From contig NZ_KB904340.1 of NCBI RefSeq assembly GCF_000380045.1, positions 124,001-188,000 of the forward strand: 64,000 bases of DNA. The letters run 5' to 3'. The translations under genes were made by a program, and so were the position numbers. Shown here one piece after another: positions 26,077 through 34,495 of this stretch. This stretch comes from Streptococcus marimammalium DSM 18627. Lineage in GTDB: Bacteria; Bacillota; Bacilli; Lactobacillales; Streptococcaceae. Under the pieces are notes generated by a model. That model was not told the DNA's origin. It did no database searches and was given only the letters and a program-made list of their open reading frames with translations. Numbering within the stretch: the stretch's first letter is position 1; every line of letters begins with the position of its first letter.

Positions 26077-26463
26077 TCACCTTATATATTTTATTTTAAA
26101 AGGTAGTACTTTTAAATTATCGTCAACTTCTTTTTTTGTAAATTCTTTAGGCGATTAATTTGAAGCCCAAATCTCATCATTATAATCATCAAGTGTAAAA
26201 TCAATATAATAATTATTATTAATGAAAAGAGTAATATACCAAGAGCCAGACAATGAATTATTTTCAAATTCAACCAATTCAATTTCTTCTATATCATCAC
26301 CGTTGGTTAAATCGTAGCGATTAATAAAATACAAAGCAACTCGATCTTCTTGTTTTCTCATCCAAGCATCTTCTTCTTTTTTAGAGTCATTTAGACTAAA
26401 AGCTGTAAATATTCCACCGACTAAGATCATTGGTATAAGGATAAAAAGCAATTTCTTTTTCAT
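26077..26463 (-). pseudogene. Broken second copy of DUF1433-like immunity gene
   Basis: The frame from ATG 26463 (GGAA upstream) encodes an anchor and domain clearly paralogous to the 25551-25937 protein (shared ALYFINRYDLTNGDDIEEIE). It ends at TAA 26157-26155, where the intact copy has TAT (Tyr) in SNYLPENF. Beyond the stop the same frame continues for 25 codons (SPKEFTKKEVDDNLKVLPF then KIKYIR) to TGA at 26079-26077, aligning without gaps to the end of the intact copy. A single nonsense change therefore removes 26 C-terminal residues. It follows the SGNH hydrolase gene by 15 bases. A truncated product could still be made; whether it is active is unknown. Confidence 0.85.
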
Positions 26464-26478
26464 AACAGATTCCAATTC

Positions 26479-27117
26479 TTATAGCAAATTAGTTTGATTA
26501 ATCAACTCTGCAAGGATTTGATAGCCCTTGTCTGTTAGATGTAGTCCATCCTTTGTATAGGCAACTGTTAATTGTTCCTCATTATTTAAAAAGGCATCAT
26601 GTGTTTTTAAAAGTGTCACCCGTTCAAATTGAAGTGTCAAGTTCTCATAAGCATTATTCAAACTTGCAATTGTCTGATTATCTCTCATACCAAATCTGCT
26701 TAAATCAAATTCTACTGTATTGACGGGAAGAATTTCCAATAAAACAATTGTCAAATATGAATACTTTTCTTTAATTTTTTTAATAATTTGTTTTATGTTT
26801 TCAACTGTTTTTTCTTTCGGTATTGAAAGCCCAATATCATTAGTACCAATTAAGATAAAGACTGTTTCTAGTTTGTCGCCAAAAACATGAGTATCTAAAT
26901 AATCGAGTAAATTTTCTGAAGTATAGGCAGAAATTCCTCTATTAGCTATGACTTTAGATGTTTTAAAATAGGTTTCTAATTTGAAAAATTCGACAATGGA
27001 ATCGCCAATAAAGATAACCTCTGGAAATCTTAAAGTACCTTTATTTTCAATTTGATAGGCTTGCCTTTTATCGTTTTGAATTTTAAAATAATACTTCATC
27101 ATTTTTTCATTAGACAT
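26479..27117 (-). CDS. SGNH/GDSL hydrolase
   Basis: This 212-residue esterase-like protein has the SGNH blocks: GDSIVEFF with the catalytic Ser (about residue 35), NRGISAY, GTNDIGLS (Asn about 90) and the C-terminal DGLHLTDKGY with Asp and His (about 194-197). There is no signal peptide, so it is probably cytoplasmic. Relatives act as acyl esterases or carbohydrate deacetylases, and the substrate is unknown. On the minus strand it leads directly into the broken immunity gene. Its promoter region shows TATGGTATAATA near 27175. Confidence 0.88.
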   Translation of the reverse strand: MSNEKMMKYYFKIQNDKRQAYQIENKGTLRFPEVIFIGDSIVEFFKLETYFKTSKVIANRGISAYTSENLLDYLDTHVFGDKLETVFILIGTNDIGLSIPKEKTVENIKQIIKKIKEKYSYLTIVLLEILPVNTVEFDLSRFGMRDNQTIASLNNAYENLTLQFERVTLLKTHDAFLNNEEQLTVAYTKDGLHLTDKGYQILAELINQTNLL

Positions 27118-27214
27118 TCTTAGTTGACCCCTTTGATATTAAACAATTAACATTTTAATGCGATACTTAAGCTATTATACCATAAGATATCTCTATTTAA
27201 ATAACTTTTTAAAC

Positions 27215-27243
27215 TTGCAGAAATTTCTAAAAAAAGCTACTAT
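27215..27243 (+). promoter_or_regulatory. Promoter of YbaK/ProX-like gene
   Basis: TTGCAG (27215-27220), a 17-base spacer and TACTAT (27238-27243). The leader between -10 and Shine-Dalgarno is a tandem repeat. Confidence 0.65.
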
Positions 27244-27273
27244 GAAACTAAAAGAAACTAAAAGAAACTAAAA
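27244..27273 (+). repeat. Three tandem copies of a 10-base unit in a 5' leader
   Basis: GAAACTAAAA is repeated three times without mismatch, filling the space between the -10 hexamer and the AAAGGAG ribosome-binding site of the following gene. Confidence 0.9.
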
Positions 27274-27286
27274 CAAAGGAGCTTAT

Positions 27287-27775
27287 ATGAGTTTATATCT
27301 TGAATTAATTAATAAGCTTGACAACTTGAAAATACCTTATGAAATTGTTTCTCATGAACCAGCTTTAACCACAAAGCAAGCTGACTCTTTTATTGAAGGA
27401 ATTGAGGGAGTTCGAACAAAAACACTCTTTTTGACCAATAAGAAAAAAACAGCCTTTTATTTAGTTGTTATGGATGATCAGAAACGTTTAAATTTAGACC
27501 ATTTTAAAAAAATCATTAACGAAAATAGAATTAAATTGGCTTCTGAGCAACTCATTTTTAAAAAAATGTCATTAGAACCAGGGATTGTCTCTCCTTTTGG
27601 CTTATTGTTTAATCCTACTCATGATATTAAAGTTTATTTTGACCAAGAGATTCTCTCAGAAGAAAAAATGAGTTTTCATCCTAACACTAATGATAAAACA
27701 ATTTTTATTGCAACAAACGATTTACTAGCTTTTATAAAACACTTAGACTACTTCATTCATGTTGTTGACTTATAA
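27287..27775 (+). CDS. YbaK/PrdX-family aminoacyl-tRNA deacylase
   Basis: This 162-residue protein belongs to the free-standing editing domains (YbaK/ProX/PrdX) that hydrolyse mischarged tRNA, most often Ala-tRNA(Pro). Family features are the N-terminal YEIVSHEPALTTKQADSF (about 19-36), the lysine in GVRTKTLFLTNKKK (about 45-58), and the C-terminal SPFGLLFNPTHDIKVYFDQEIL (about 103-124). It matches the PrdX-type length. It stands alone between its own promoter and terminator. The specific mischarged tRNA is inferred from family. Confidence 0.85.
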   Translation: MSLYLELINKLDNLKIPYEIVSHEPALTTKQADSFIEGIEGVRTKTLFLTNKKKTAFYLVVMDDQKRLNLDHFKKIINENRIKLASEQLIFKKMSLEPGIVSPFGLLFNPTHDIKVYFDQEILSEEKMSFHPNTNDKTIFIATNDLLAFIKHLDYFIHVVDL

Positions 27776-27787
27776 ATGACTTCGTAA

Positions 27788-27818
27788 TAAAAACAACCAA
27801 AATAATGGTTGTTTTTTA
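27788..27818 (+). terminator. Terminator after YbaK/ProX-like gene
   Basis: AAAACAACC (27790-27798) and GGTTGTTTT (27807-27815) form a hairpin followed by TTAA. Its A-rich 5' side also suits the convergent YfhO gene. Confidence 0.8.
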
Positions 27819-27832
27819 ATTTATGAATCATT

Positions 27833-30763
27833 TTAATAAAAATTATTTTTTTTATCTTTGTACCATAAGAATAAAATTATAATAATTGATAATGAAGAGA
27901 CCGTTAAGCCAGTTTTTAGGCCTTTTGGAGAATAATGCATTTCTATATCGTGTTTTCCTGAAGTGATTGGAAAAGATAAGAGACTGTTCCAGGCTTTTGT
28001 AGTTTTAACAACCTCTCCATCTACTGTAACGGTCCAATCAGCACTATAAGGAATACTTGTCATCATGACATCGCTATTATCAGTAATATCGACAAACCCC
28101 TTGATTGATGTATTAGTCCATTCGCTGACTGTCATACTTTGTTTTAATCTATCAGCAACTATTTTTTCAATTTCAATATTATTAGCTCTAACAAGACCAG
28201 CATTTTCAATATTAATCTCATCATCTGAAAAACGCATTTCAAGGACTGTTTCTTGTCCCTCAGTACCATGTGTCAGTTGCCAAAGTTGTTTTTGTGAATA
28301 AGATTTTTGATTAGTTAGCCATTTATTATTTAATAAAATTGACAAATTATCGCGTTTAGTCTCTAATCCTGATGGAGTTAGGAAATAATAAGTAAATGAA
28401 CTTTTTGGAATAATTTTAAATCGGATAATACCCAATTGACTTTTATCAATTCGATTATAAACAGGTTGCCCGTTCGGGCCATCAACTTTCTCCATGTTTT
28501 CAATTTCAATGTCAGAAAAACTAAATTGTTCAAAGTAATTAGAATTAGTTCCTGCCATTGATTTCAAGATAATATTTTGGTTGGCAACAGGATTATTTAA
28601 TCCAAATATAATACTTTGGGTAATCTTATTTGTTCCAAAAGCGACAGAGAAAACATTAGGATTTTCATAAACAAGATAACGATCATTTTCATCAATTTTA
28701 TGATAGTAACTTGTTAAGTCAAATCGACTAGAATTCTTGTTGAAAAACATCTTTTCTGGATGCTCATCTGCTTCTTCTTGTGTGTGGTCTTTCACATCAA
28801 TATAGTATCTTACACCAAATAAAGCATCAGTCAAAAGCGTTCCATTGGTGTATTGGGTTGAAGCATTGACACCTATATCGCCTAAGTAAGAAAACAAATC
28901 CATGGTTGAGCGCTCCAAGCTAGAACTAAAGCTGCTTAGTCCTGGATAAGAAACTAAACTTGGTGTTGTCCTCGAATAAGAGAAGGTTGTTCCAATACGG
29001 TAGAATCCTACATCACTTTTGTCTTGGATTTTATCTGTCACTTCTTTGACCGATAAGGTTGCATCTGTAAACTTATCTGCATCAGCATAATAAAGCGTAT
29101 ATTGGGACAGATAAGCATTGAGACCTAATTCAAAAATTGTTATTCCATAGATAAGGGTCCATAAAAATCGGCTTGGTCCATAAAAATAGAAAAGTAAAAT
29201 AAGTAGCCATGTCAACAGAGTAAAGACTACTTGTGTCAGTAGAAACCCTTTAACTAATAAAAAGTATTCGGCTGGAATCATTAAAAAACTAATTATTATT
29301 AATAAACTACGCTGTAATAAGCTGTATTCTTTTTTTTGCCATATAAAATAGCTACTAATAATAGGAATAATTGTAAGTAAAAAAAGAATCACTCTTGAAT
29401 TTTCGATCACAAACGTTGTGATTGTTTTAATTTGTTTAGGAGCAATATAAGTATAGGATTGTGTCAAAACATAAGTAACTGATGCCAAAATCAAAAATAA
29501 ACTAAAGAAAAATTCTTTCTTATTTATTTTAAATGTTGTCGTAAGCACTTTGTGAGCTATTAAAATAATAAAAAATGAGAAAATCCATGAAAAACGATAA
29601 AAGAATCCAGCCGGATTTTGTCCCATGTGCCAAATTTTGCTAGTAAATTCGTTAACAAATGAAATAAAGAAGACAATAACTATGATGCCAGCACCAATTT
29701 TTTGATAAAGATGTTCTTTAACATGCCTGAAATAAAAGAATGAGCTAATGAAAGACAGTGCACCAACGTATATATTAGGAAGACTTGGTCCTTTTGACCA
29801 AGAATCATCATCAAAACCACCAATCATTACTTTTGATATTATATCAAGTGGATTAATCTGGAAATTCCAGCTAAATAACATGGCACCGCCAATTGCTCCT
29901 TTACTTTCTAATAAATTTAAGAAAATAGGGTATAAAAGGAAAAAGACACTTGTAATAGCAATGATAGAATAAAAGGCTGTTTTAAAGAGTGGTACAAAGA
30001 ATGATAGTGCTTTATCTTTTAAAGTTCCATCTATAGAAAACTTAGGTAAAAGATAATAACATGCGTATAAAACAACAAATAGACAGATCATATAACCCAT
30101 GTAAAATTGTAAAAACATGGTTAAAGCTAAAGTTAAAATATAGCCGAAAGGTTTTTTACCATCAAGTGTCTCTTCTAGAGTGAGAATAACTAGTGGTAGC
30201 ATAAACATGGCATCATAAAATAACACATTCATCTGGTAAGACACTAACATCCCTGAAAGAGCATATGATAATGATAAAAGTGGAACTATAAAAGCTTTAC
30301 TTGATAAACCCTTATAACGTTTAATGAGTAGATGACTAAAACTCAATGAAATAACACTGTATCTTAATAAAATGGTGAGAAATACTGCCCATTTAAACTG
30401 AGAAAGCGGTAATATGATATAAAAAATATTAAAAGGACTAATCAGATAATAACCTAAAATTCCAATCATTGGCCCACCAATCGATTTGGTAAAGGAATAA
30501 AAAAATCCAGACCAATCTCCAGTTAAAATAGTTTCTTTGAGAAAACCATAAAAACTAATATATTGTTGTCCAAAATCAACTGCCATCAAAGTTTTTTTAC
30601 CAAAAGGAAAGATACCCATAAAAAACCAAACAATAAGCATGACAAAAATTGGTAGTAAGGCACTTGAAAGATAAGTGATTGCTTTCTTATGATTTTTAAG
30701 AAATGGTAAATGGTTTTGATATAATTTTTTGAGAAAACCCACTAAATGAGTTATTTGAGTCAT
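27833..30763 (-). CDS. YfhO family membrane protein
   Basis: This 976-residue polytopic protein has about 12-14 membrane helices (residues about 25-560) in a GT-C-like arrangement with a GQQYISFYGF loop near 65-75. A large extracellular domain (about 560-940) and one final helix (about 945-965) follow. The YfhO family (B. subtilis YfhO, and relatives in Listeria and Staphylococcus) works with a GT2 partner such as CsbB to place sugars on lipoteichoic acid or other surface polymers outside the membrane. The gene for exactly such a GT2 enzyme ends three bases upstream, supporting that role. The acceptor polymer in this organism is unknown. Confidence 0.85.
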   Translation of the reverse strand: MTQITHLVGFLKKLYQNHLPFLKNHKKAITYLSSALLPIFVMLIVWFFMGIFPFGKKTLMAVDFGQQYISFYGFLKETILTGDWSGFFYSFTKSIGGPMIGILGYYLISPFNIFYIILPLSQFKWAVFLTILLRYSVISLSFSHLLIKRYKGLSSKAFIVPLLSLSYALSGMLVSYQMNVLFYDAMFMLPLVILTLEETLDGKKPFGYILTLALTMFLQFYMGYMICLFVVLYACYYLLPKFSIDGTLKDKALSFFVPLFKTAFYSIIAITSVFFLLYPIFLNLLESKGAIGGAMLFSWNFQINPLDIISKVMIGGFDDDSWSKGPSLPNIYVGALSFISSFFYFRHVKEHLYQKIGAGIIVIVFFISFVNEFTSKIWHMGQNPAGFFYRFSWIFSFFIILIAHKVLTTTFKINKKEFFFSLFLILASVTYVLTQSYTYIAPKQIKTITTFVIENSRVILFLLTIIPIISSYFIWQKKEYSLLQRSLLIIISFLMIPAEYFLLVKGFLLTQVVFTLLTWLLILLFYFYGPSRFLWTLIYGITIFELGLNAYLSQYTLYYADADKFTDATLSVKEVTDKIQDKSDVGFYRIGTTFSYSRTTPSLVSYPGLSSFSSSLERSTMDLFSYLGDIGVNASTQYTNGTLLTDALFGVRYYIDVKDHTQEEADEHPEKMFFNKNSSRFDLTSYYHKIDENDRYLVYENPNVFSVAFGTNKITQSIIFGLNNPVANQNIILKSMAGTNSNYFEQFSFSDIEIENMEKVDGPNGQPVYNRIDKSQLGIIRFKIIPKSSFTYYFLTPSGLETKRDNLSILLNNKWLTNQKSYSQKQLWQLTHGTEGQETVLEMRFSDDEINIENAGLVRANNIEIEKIVADRLKQSMTVSEWTNTSIKGFVDITDNSDVMMTSIPYSADWTVTVDGEVVKTTKAWNSLLSFPITSGKHDIEMHYSPKGLKTGLTVSSLSIIIILFLWYKDKKNNFY

Positions 30764-30766
30764 TGA

Positions 30767-31717
30767 TTAATCCTTCTTTACTTTTTCAATATTTGTGTCA
30801 CTGATAATATAATGTGGTCTCTTTTTAACCTCATAGTAAATTTTACCGATATATTCCCCTAGAATACCTATTGAAATTAATTGAACACCACTAAATAAAA
30901 TAATAGCTGCAATAGTTGTAAAATAGCCACTGACAGCTGTATCAGGATGTTGAATATATCTAATTAATTCAAATAAAAGATATAAAATGGCCAAAGCAAT
31001 ACTAAATAAACCAAATTGGATAGAGATCCTTAAAGGCTTATCATTAAAAGAAATAATTCCTTGGATAGCATAATTAAGAGACTTTCTAAACCCAAATTTA
31101 CTTTTTCCCTCTTCTCTTACTTGATTTTGATAAGGAATAACTTTTTCTTTAAAACCAATCCATTCATAAAGTCCTTTATTGAAACGATTATATTCAGGAA
31201 GAGAAATAAATTTTTTATAGGCTCTTCTACTTAAAAGTCTTAATTCTGATTTACCGTCAGTTAAATGAACATCCATAAGACGGTTGGAGACCATGTAAAA
31301 TAATTTTGCAAAAATACTACTAAAAGCTGATTCACCATGTCGATTTCTTTGTCCACTAACAATGTCATATCCTTCTTTATAGGCACTAACAAATGAAGGA
31401 ATTAGACTAGGTGGATGCTGTAAATCGCCATCCATCACCATAGCTGCATCACCAGTTGCATTTTGAAAACCTGAAAGAATACCGCCTTCACGACCAAAAT
31501 TTCGGCTAAAACGAATAAATTTCACTTTATCATCAGAATCAGCAATAGTTTTCATTAATGGAAAAGTTTTATCTGTGCTACCATCATCAATATAAATTAG
31601 CTCATAATCGGAAATTTCTTCATTTTGCATTTTTTTTAGTTGGTCAGAAATTGCTTTATGAGTCTTTTCTATCATTTTTTCTTCATTATAGTAGGTAATA
31701 ATGATTGATAATTTCAT
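30767..31717 (-). CDS. GT2 family polyprenyl-phosphate glycosyltransferase (CsbB/GtrB-like)
   Basis: This enzyme of about 316 residues has an N-terminal GT-A domain (LSIIITYYNEEKMIEKT; DXD-type VMDGDLQHPPSLIP near 90-103; QRNRHGES) and two C-terminal membrane helices (about 228-250 and 265-290). That is the layout of CsbB/GtrB/DPM1 enzymes that load a sugar onto undecaprenyl phosphate at the cytoplasmic face. I start it at ATG 31717 (GGAG about 8 bases upstream); the frame is open 11 codons further but without a ribosome-binding site. YfhO, encoded three bases downstream, is the expected extracytoplasmic partner. Confidence 0.88.
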   Translation of the reverse strand: MKLSIIITYYNEEKMIEKTHKAISDQLKKMQNEEISDYELIYIDDGSTDKTFPLMKTIADSDDKVKFIRFSRNFGREGGILSGFQNATGDAAMVMDGDLQHPPSLIPSFVSAYKEGYDIVSGQRNRHGESAFSSIFAKLFYMVSNRLMDVHLTDGKSELRLLSRRAYKKFISLPEYNRFNKGLYEWIGFKEKVIPYQNQVREEGKSKFGFRKSLNYAIQGIISFNDKPLRISIQFGLFSIALAILYLLFELIRYIQHPDTAVSGYFTTIAAIILFSGVQLISIGILGEYIGKIYYEVKKRPHYIISDTNIEKVKKD

Positions 31718-31835
31718 ATTTATCTCCAGATATTTAAATCTTTTAGTCATTCTTTTTTATTTATTAATCATTATTTTATCATATTTCTAAAGTATTTTCT
31801 ATTCTCATAATAATTTATTCAGATAATAGTAACAA

Positions 31836-31868
31836 TAAAAAATAGCCTAATTAAGGCTATTTTATTTA
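31836..31868 (-). terminator. Terminator after potD
   Basis: AAAATAGCC and GGCTATTTT pair around TAATTAA, just after the potD stop. On the minus strand a TTTTTT run follows. Confidence 0.85.
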
Positions 31869-32935
31869 CGATACATTTTAAATTGTAGGTATAAATCATT
31901 ATAAATACCTAGCCATTTTTGTCCTAAATTGTCATAAACTTCTAAGTGAGAAATTGTTTCAGAGTTTGGGTAAAAAGATTGGTTGTTTCTAACTTCTTTA
32001 TCTAAAAGTTCTTTAGCTTTTTGGTTAGGAGTAGCATAACCAATATAATCAGCATTTTGAGCAGCATTTTTTGGATCAAGCATAAAATTTATAAATGCAT
32101 AAGCTGCAGCTTCATTTTTTACAGATGATGGGATAACAATATTATCAAACCAAATATTAGAGCCCTCACTTGGAACAACATAACGAAGATTTTCGTTAGC
32201 ATCAAGCATTTCACTGGCTTCACCTGAAAAAGTAACCCCTATAGCAGCATCTTCTTGGATAAGATAACCTTTCATTTCATCACCAACAATAGCCTTGATA
32301 TTTGGAGTCAATTCATTAAGTTTTTCAACTACTTGATTAAGTTTATTTTTGTCTTTAGTATTTAGACTGTATGAAAAAGTATTTAAACCAAAACCAATAA
32401 CTTCTCGAGCACCATCAACAAGCATAATTTCATTTTTATATTCTTTACGCCATAAATCTTCCCAATGTTTAGGTTCTTTTTCAATCATATCAACGTTATA
32501 AACGATTCCAACTGTTCCCCAAAAATAAGGAATAGAATAGTCATTGTTAGGATCAAAACTTTTATTTAAAAATTCAAAACCAATATTCTCAAAGCCAGTT
32601 ATTTTAGATTTATCAAGAGGAATGATTAGCTTTTCTTTTATCATTTTATCAATCATGTAATCACTAGGAACTGCTAAATCATAAGAAGTACCGCCTTGTT
32701 TAATTTTGGTATACATGGCTTCATTAGAGTCAAAGGTTTCATACTCAACTTTAATTCCAGTTTCTTTGGTAAATTTTTTTAATAAATCTGGATCAACATA
32801 ATCACCCCAGTTATAAATCACTAGCTTATTATCATTTTGATTAGCACCAGATTCATGTTTCATGATAAGAGAAACTCCTAAGAGAATACCAATAATAGCT
32901 ATGATACCAGTCAAAAAAACAGAAAGTTTACGCAT
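31862..32935 (-). CDS. potD: Spermidine/putrescine-binding protein PotD
   Basis: This 357-residue substrate-binding protein of the polyamine ABC transporter has an N-terminal hydrophobic anchor (residues 5-24, VFLTGIIAIIGILLGVSLI). It then follows the PotD pattern: VIYNWGDYVDPDLLKKFTKETG (about 39-60), YDLAVPSDYMIDKM, and a C-terminal lobe ending YLQFKMYRK. No lipobox Cys is visible after the anchor, so it is probably held by the uncleaved helix or a non-lipid signal. It is last in murB-potABCD and overlaps potC by 8 bases. Confidence 0.92.
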   Translation of the reverse strand: MRKLSVFLTGIIAIIGILLGVSLIMKHESGANQNDNKLVIYNWGDYVDPDLLKKFTKETGIKVEYETFDSNEAMYTKIKQGGTSYDLAVPSDYMIDKMIKEKLIIPLDKSKITGFENIGFEFLNKSFDPNNDYSIPYFWGTVGIVYNVDMIEKEPKHWEDLWRKEYKNEIMLVDGAREVIGFGLNTFSYSLNTKDKNKLNQVVEKLNELTPNIKAIVGDEMKGYLIQEDAAIGVTFSGEASEMLDANENLRYVVPSEGSNIWFDNIVIPSSVKNEAAAYAFINFMLDPKNAAQNADYIGYATPNQKAKELLDKEVRNNQSFYPNSETISHLEVYDNLGQKWLGIYNDLYLQFKMYRK

Positions 32936-33704
32936 GCTTTTCCTCCTTATCTTTTGAAATCATATAATACCCAATTACTAGTAAAATACTAAACAAAAAG
33001 ACGATTGTAGAAAGAGCGTTTATTTCAAGGGAAATACCCCTTCGTGCTCTTGAATAAATTTCAACAGATAGGGTTGAAAAATTATTGCCAGTAACAAAAA
33101 ATGTAACGGCAAAATCATCAAGAGAATAGGTAAAAGCCATAAAATAACCAGCAATAATTGCAGGTGTCAAATAGGGAAACATCACTTCTTTCATCATCTG
33201 AAATGGTGTAGCACCAAGGTCATAAGCAGCATTAACCATATCCTGATTCATTTCTTTCAACCTTGGTAAAATCATTAAAACAACTATTGGAATAGAAAAA
33301 GCAACATGGCTTAAAAGAACTGATGTCATGCTAAGACTAAAGCCAAGATAAGTAAATAAAATGAGAAAACTAGCACCAATCATAACATCAGGAGCCACTA
33401 TTAATACGTTATTTAGTGATAAGAAAGTAGTTTGATGTTTGAGTCGTTTTTGATAAATCATTATAGCACCAAAAGTACCAATAATGGTTGCGATTAATGC
33501 ACTTAAAAATGCTAGAAAGAACGTATCAGCTAAAATAATCATTAAACGCTTGTCAGAAAACATGGATGTATAATGGTCCAATGTAAATCCTTTAAAACCA
33601 TTCATATCCCCTCCACTATTAAATGAAAAGATAATCAAATAAATAATTGGAAGATAAAGAATTAAAAAGGCAAAGGCTAAATAAAGATTTGCAAATTTTT
33701 TCAT
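32928..33704 (-). CDS. potC: Spermidine/putrescine ABC transporter permease PotC
   Basis: This permease of about 258 residues has six membrane helices and the EAA loop AAYDLGATPFQMMKEVMFPYLTPAI near residues 165-190. The start is set at ATG 33704, which overlaps the potB stop as ATGA and places the family N-terminus ([19 protein letters not shown]) correctly; the longer open frame has no support. With PotB it forms the membrane channel of the polyamine importer. Confidence 0.92.
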   Translation of the reverse strand: MKKFANLYLAFAFLILYLPIIYLIIFSFNSGGDMNGFKGFTLDHYTSMFSDKRLMIILADTFFLAFLSALIATIIGTFGAIMIYQKRLKHQTTFLSLNNVLIVAPDVMIGASFLILFTYLGFSLSMTSVLLSHVAFSIPIVVLMILPRLKEMNQDMVNAAYDLGATPFQMMKEVMFPYLTPAIIAGYFMAFTYSLDDFAVTFFVTGNNFSTLSVEIYSRARRGISLEINALSTIVFLFSILLVIGYYMISKDKEEKHA

Positions 33705-34495
33705 TTTTGTCTCTCCTTTGTCACCCACATTGTTGCCAACATTGCTAAAATAAGAACAACACCGATAGTTGAGCCCATCCCCCAATTATCAGTTGTTAGA
33801 AAATGTTGCTCAATTGCAGTACCAAGAGTTATGACGCGATTTCCACCGATAAGCCTTGTTAGCATAAATAAGCTAAGACTTGGAATAAAAACGGCTTGAA
33901 TTCCACTTCTTACACCACTCATAGAAAGCGGGAAAACAACTTGTCTAAAAGTTAGTACACTACTTGCACCTAAATCTTTACTGGCATTGACAAGATTTGG
34001 GTCAATATCATCAAGAGCATTGAAAATTGGTAAAATCATGAAAGGCAATTCAATATAACTTGCAACAAAAATAAATGAAAAATCAGTAAATAAGATTTGT
34101 TGTGGACCAATACCAATGAAACTTAAAAAATTATTGATACCACCATGTTGACCAAAAATACCCATAAAGGCATAGGCTTTCAACAATAAGTTAATCCAGG
34201 TTGGTAAAACAATAAGCATTAGCCATAATTGCTTATGTTTTAGTTTTGTTAAAATATAGGCAGTTGGATAGCTGATTAAAAAAGTGATTAGAGTAATAAT
34301 AGCTGCATAAAACAGTGAATTAAGACTCATTTTGAGGTAGGTAGTATTAGAGAAGAATGTTTGATAGTTTGATAAAGTAAATTGTCCTTCAGTATTAAAA
34401 AAAGATTGATAAACAATGAGCATAACAGGAGCAACGACAAACAGAATTATCCAAAGAAAGTATGGAACAGAGAAAAAACTAGAGGTTTTCTTCAT
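33701..34495 (-). CDS. potB: Spermidine/putrescine ABC transporter permease PotB
   Basis: This permease of about 264 residues has six helices and the EAA loop [28 protein letters not shown] near residues 170-197. The start at ATG 34495 lies 17 bases inside potA, with GGAGG-type complementarity (GGAGGAAAAAATG) just before it. The frame extends upstream only inside potA. It pairs with PotC. Confidence 0.92.
   Translation of the reverse strand: MKKTSSFFSVPYFLWIILFVVAPVMLIVYQSFFNTEGQFTLSNYQTFFSNTTYLKMSLNSLFYAAIITLITFLISYPTAYILTKLKHKQLWLMLIVLPTWINLLLKAYAFMGIFGQHGGINNFLSFIGIGPQQILFTDFSFIFVASYIELPFMILPIFNALDDIDPNLVNASKDLGASSVLTFRQVVFPLSMSGVRSGIQAVFIPSLSLFMLTRLIGGNRVITLGTAIEQHFLTTDNWGMGSTIGVVLILAMLATMWVTKERQK

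Noticed and set aside
25551-26463. Labelling the DUF1433-like proteins as lipoproteins
   Set aside because: Neither paralogue has a Cys at the end of the hydrophobic N-terminus, so lipid modification is not supported.
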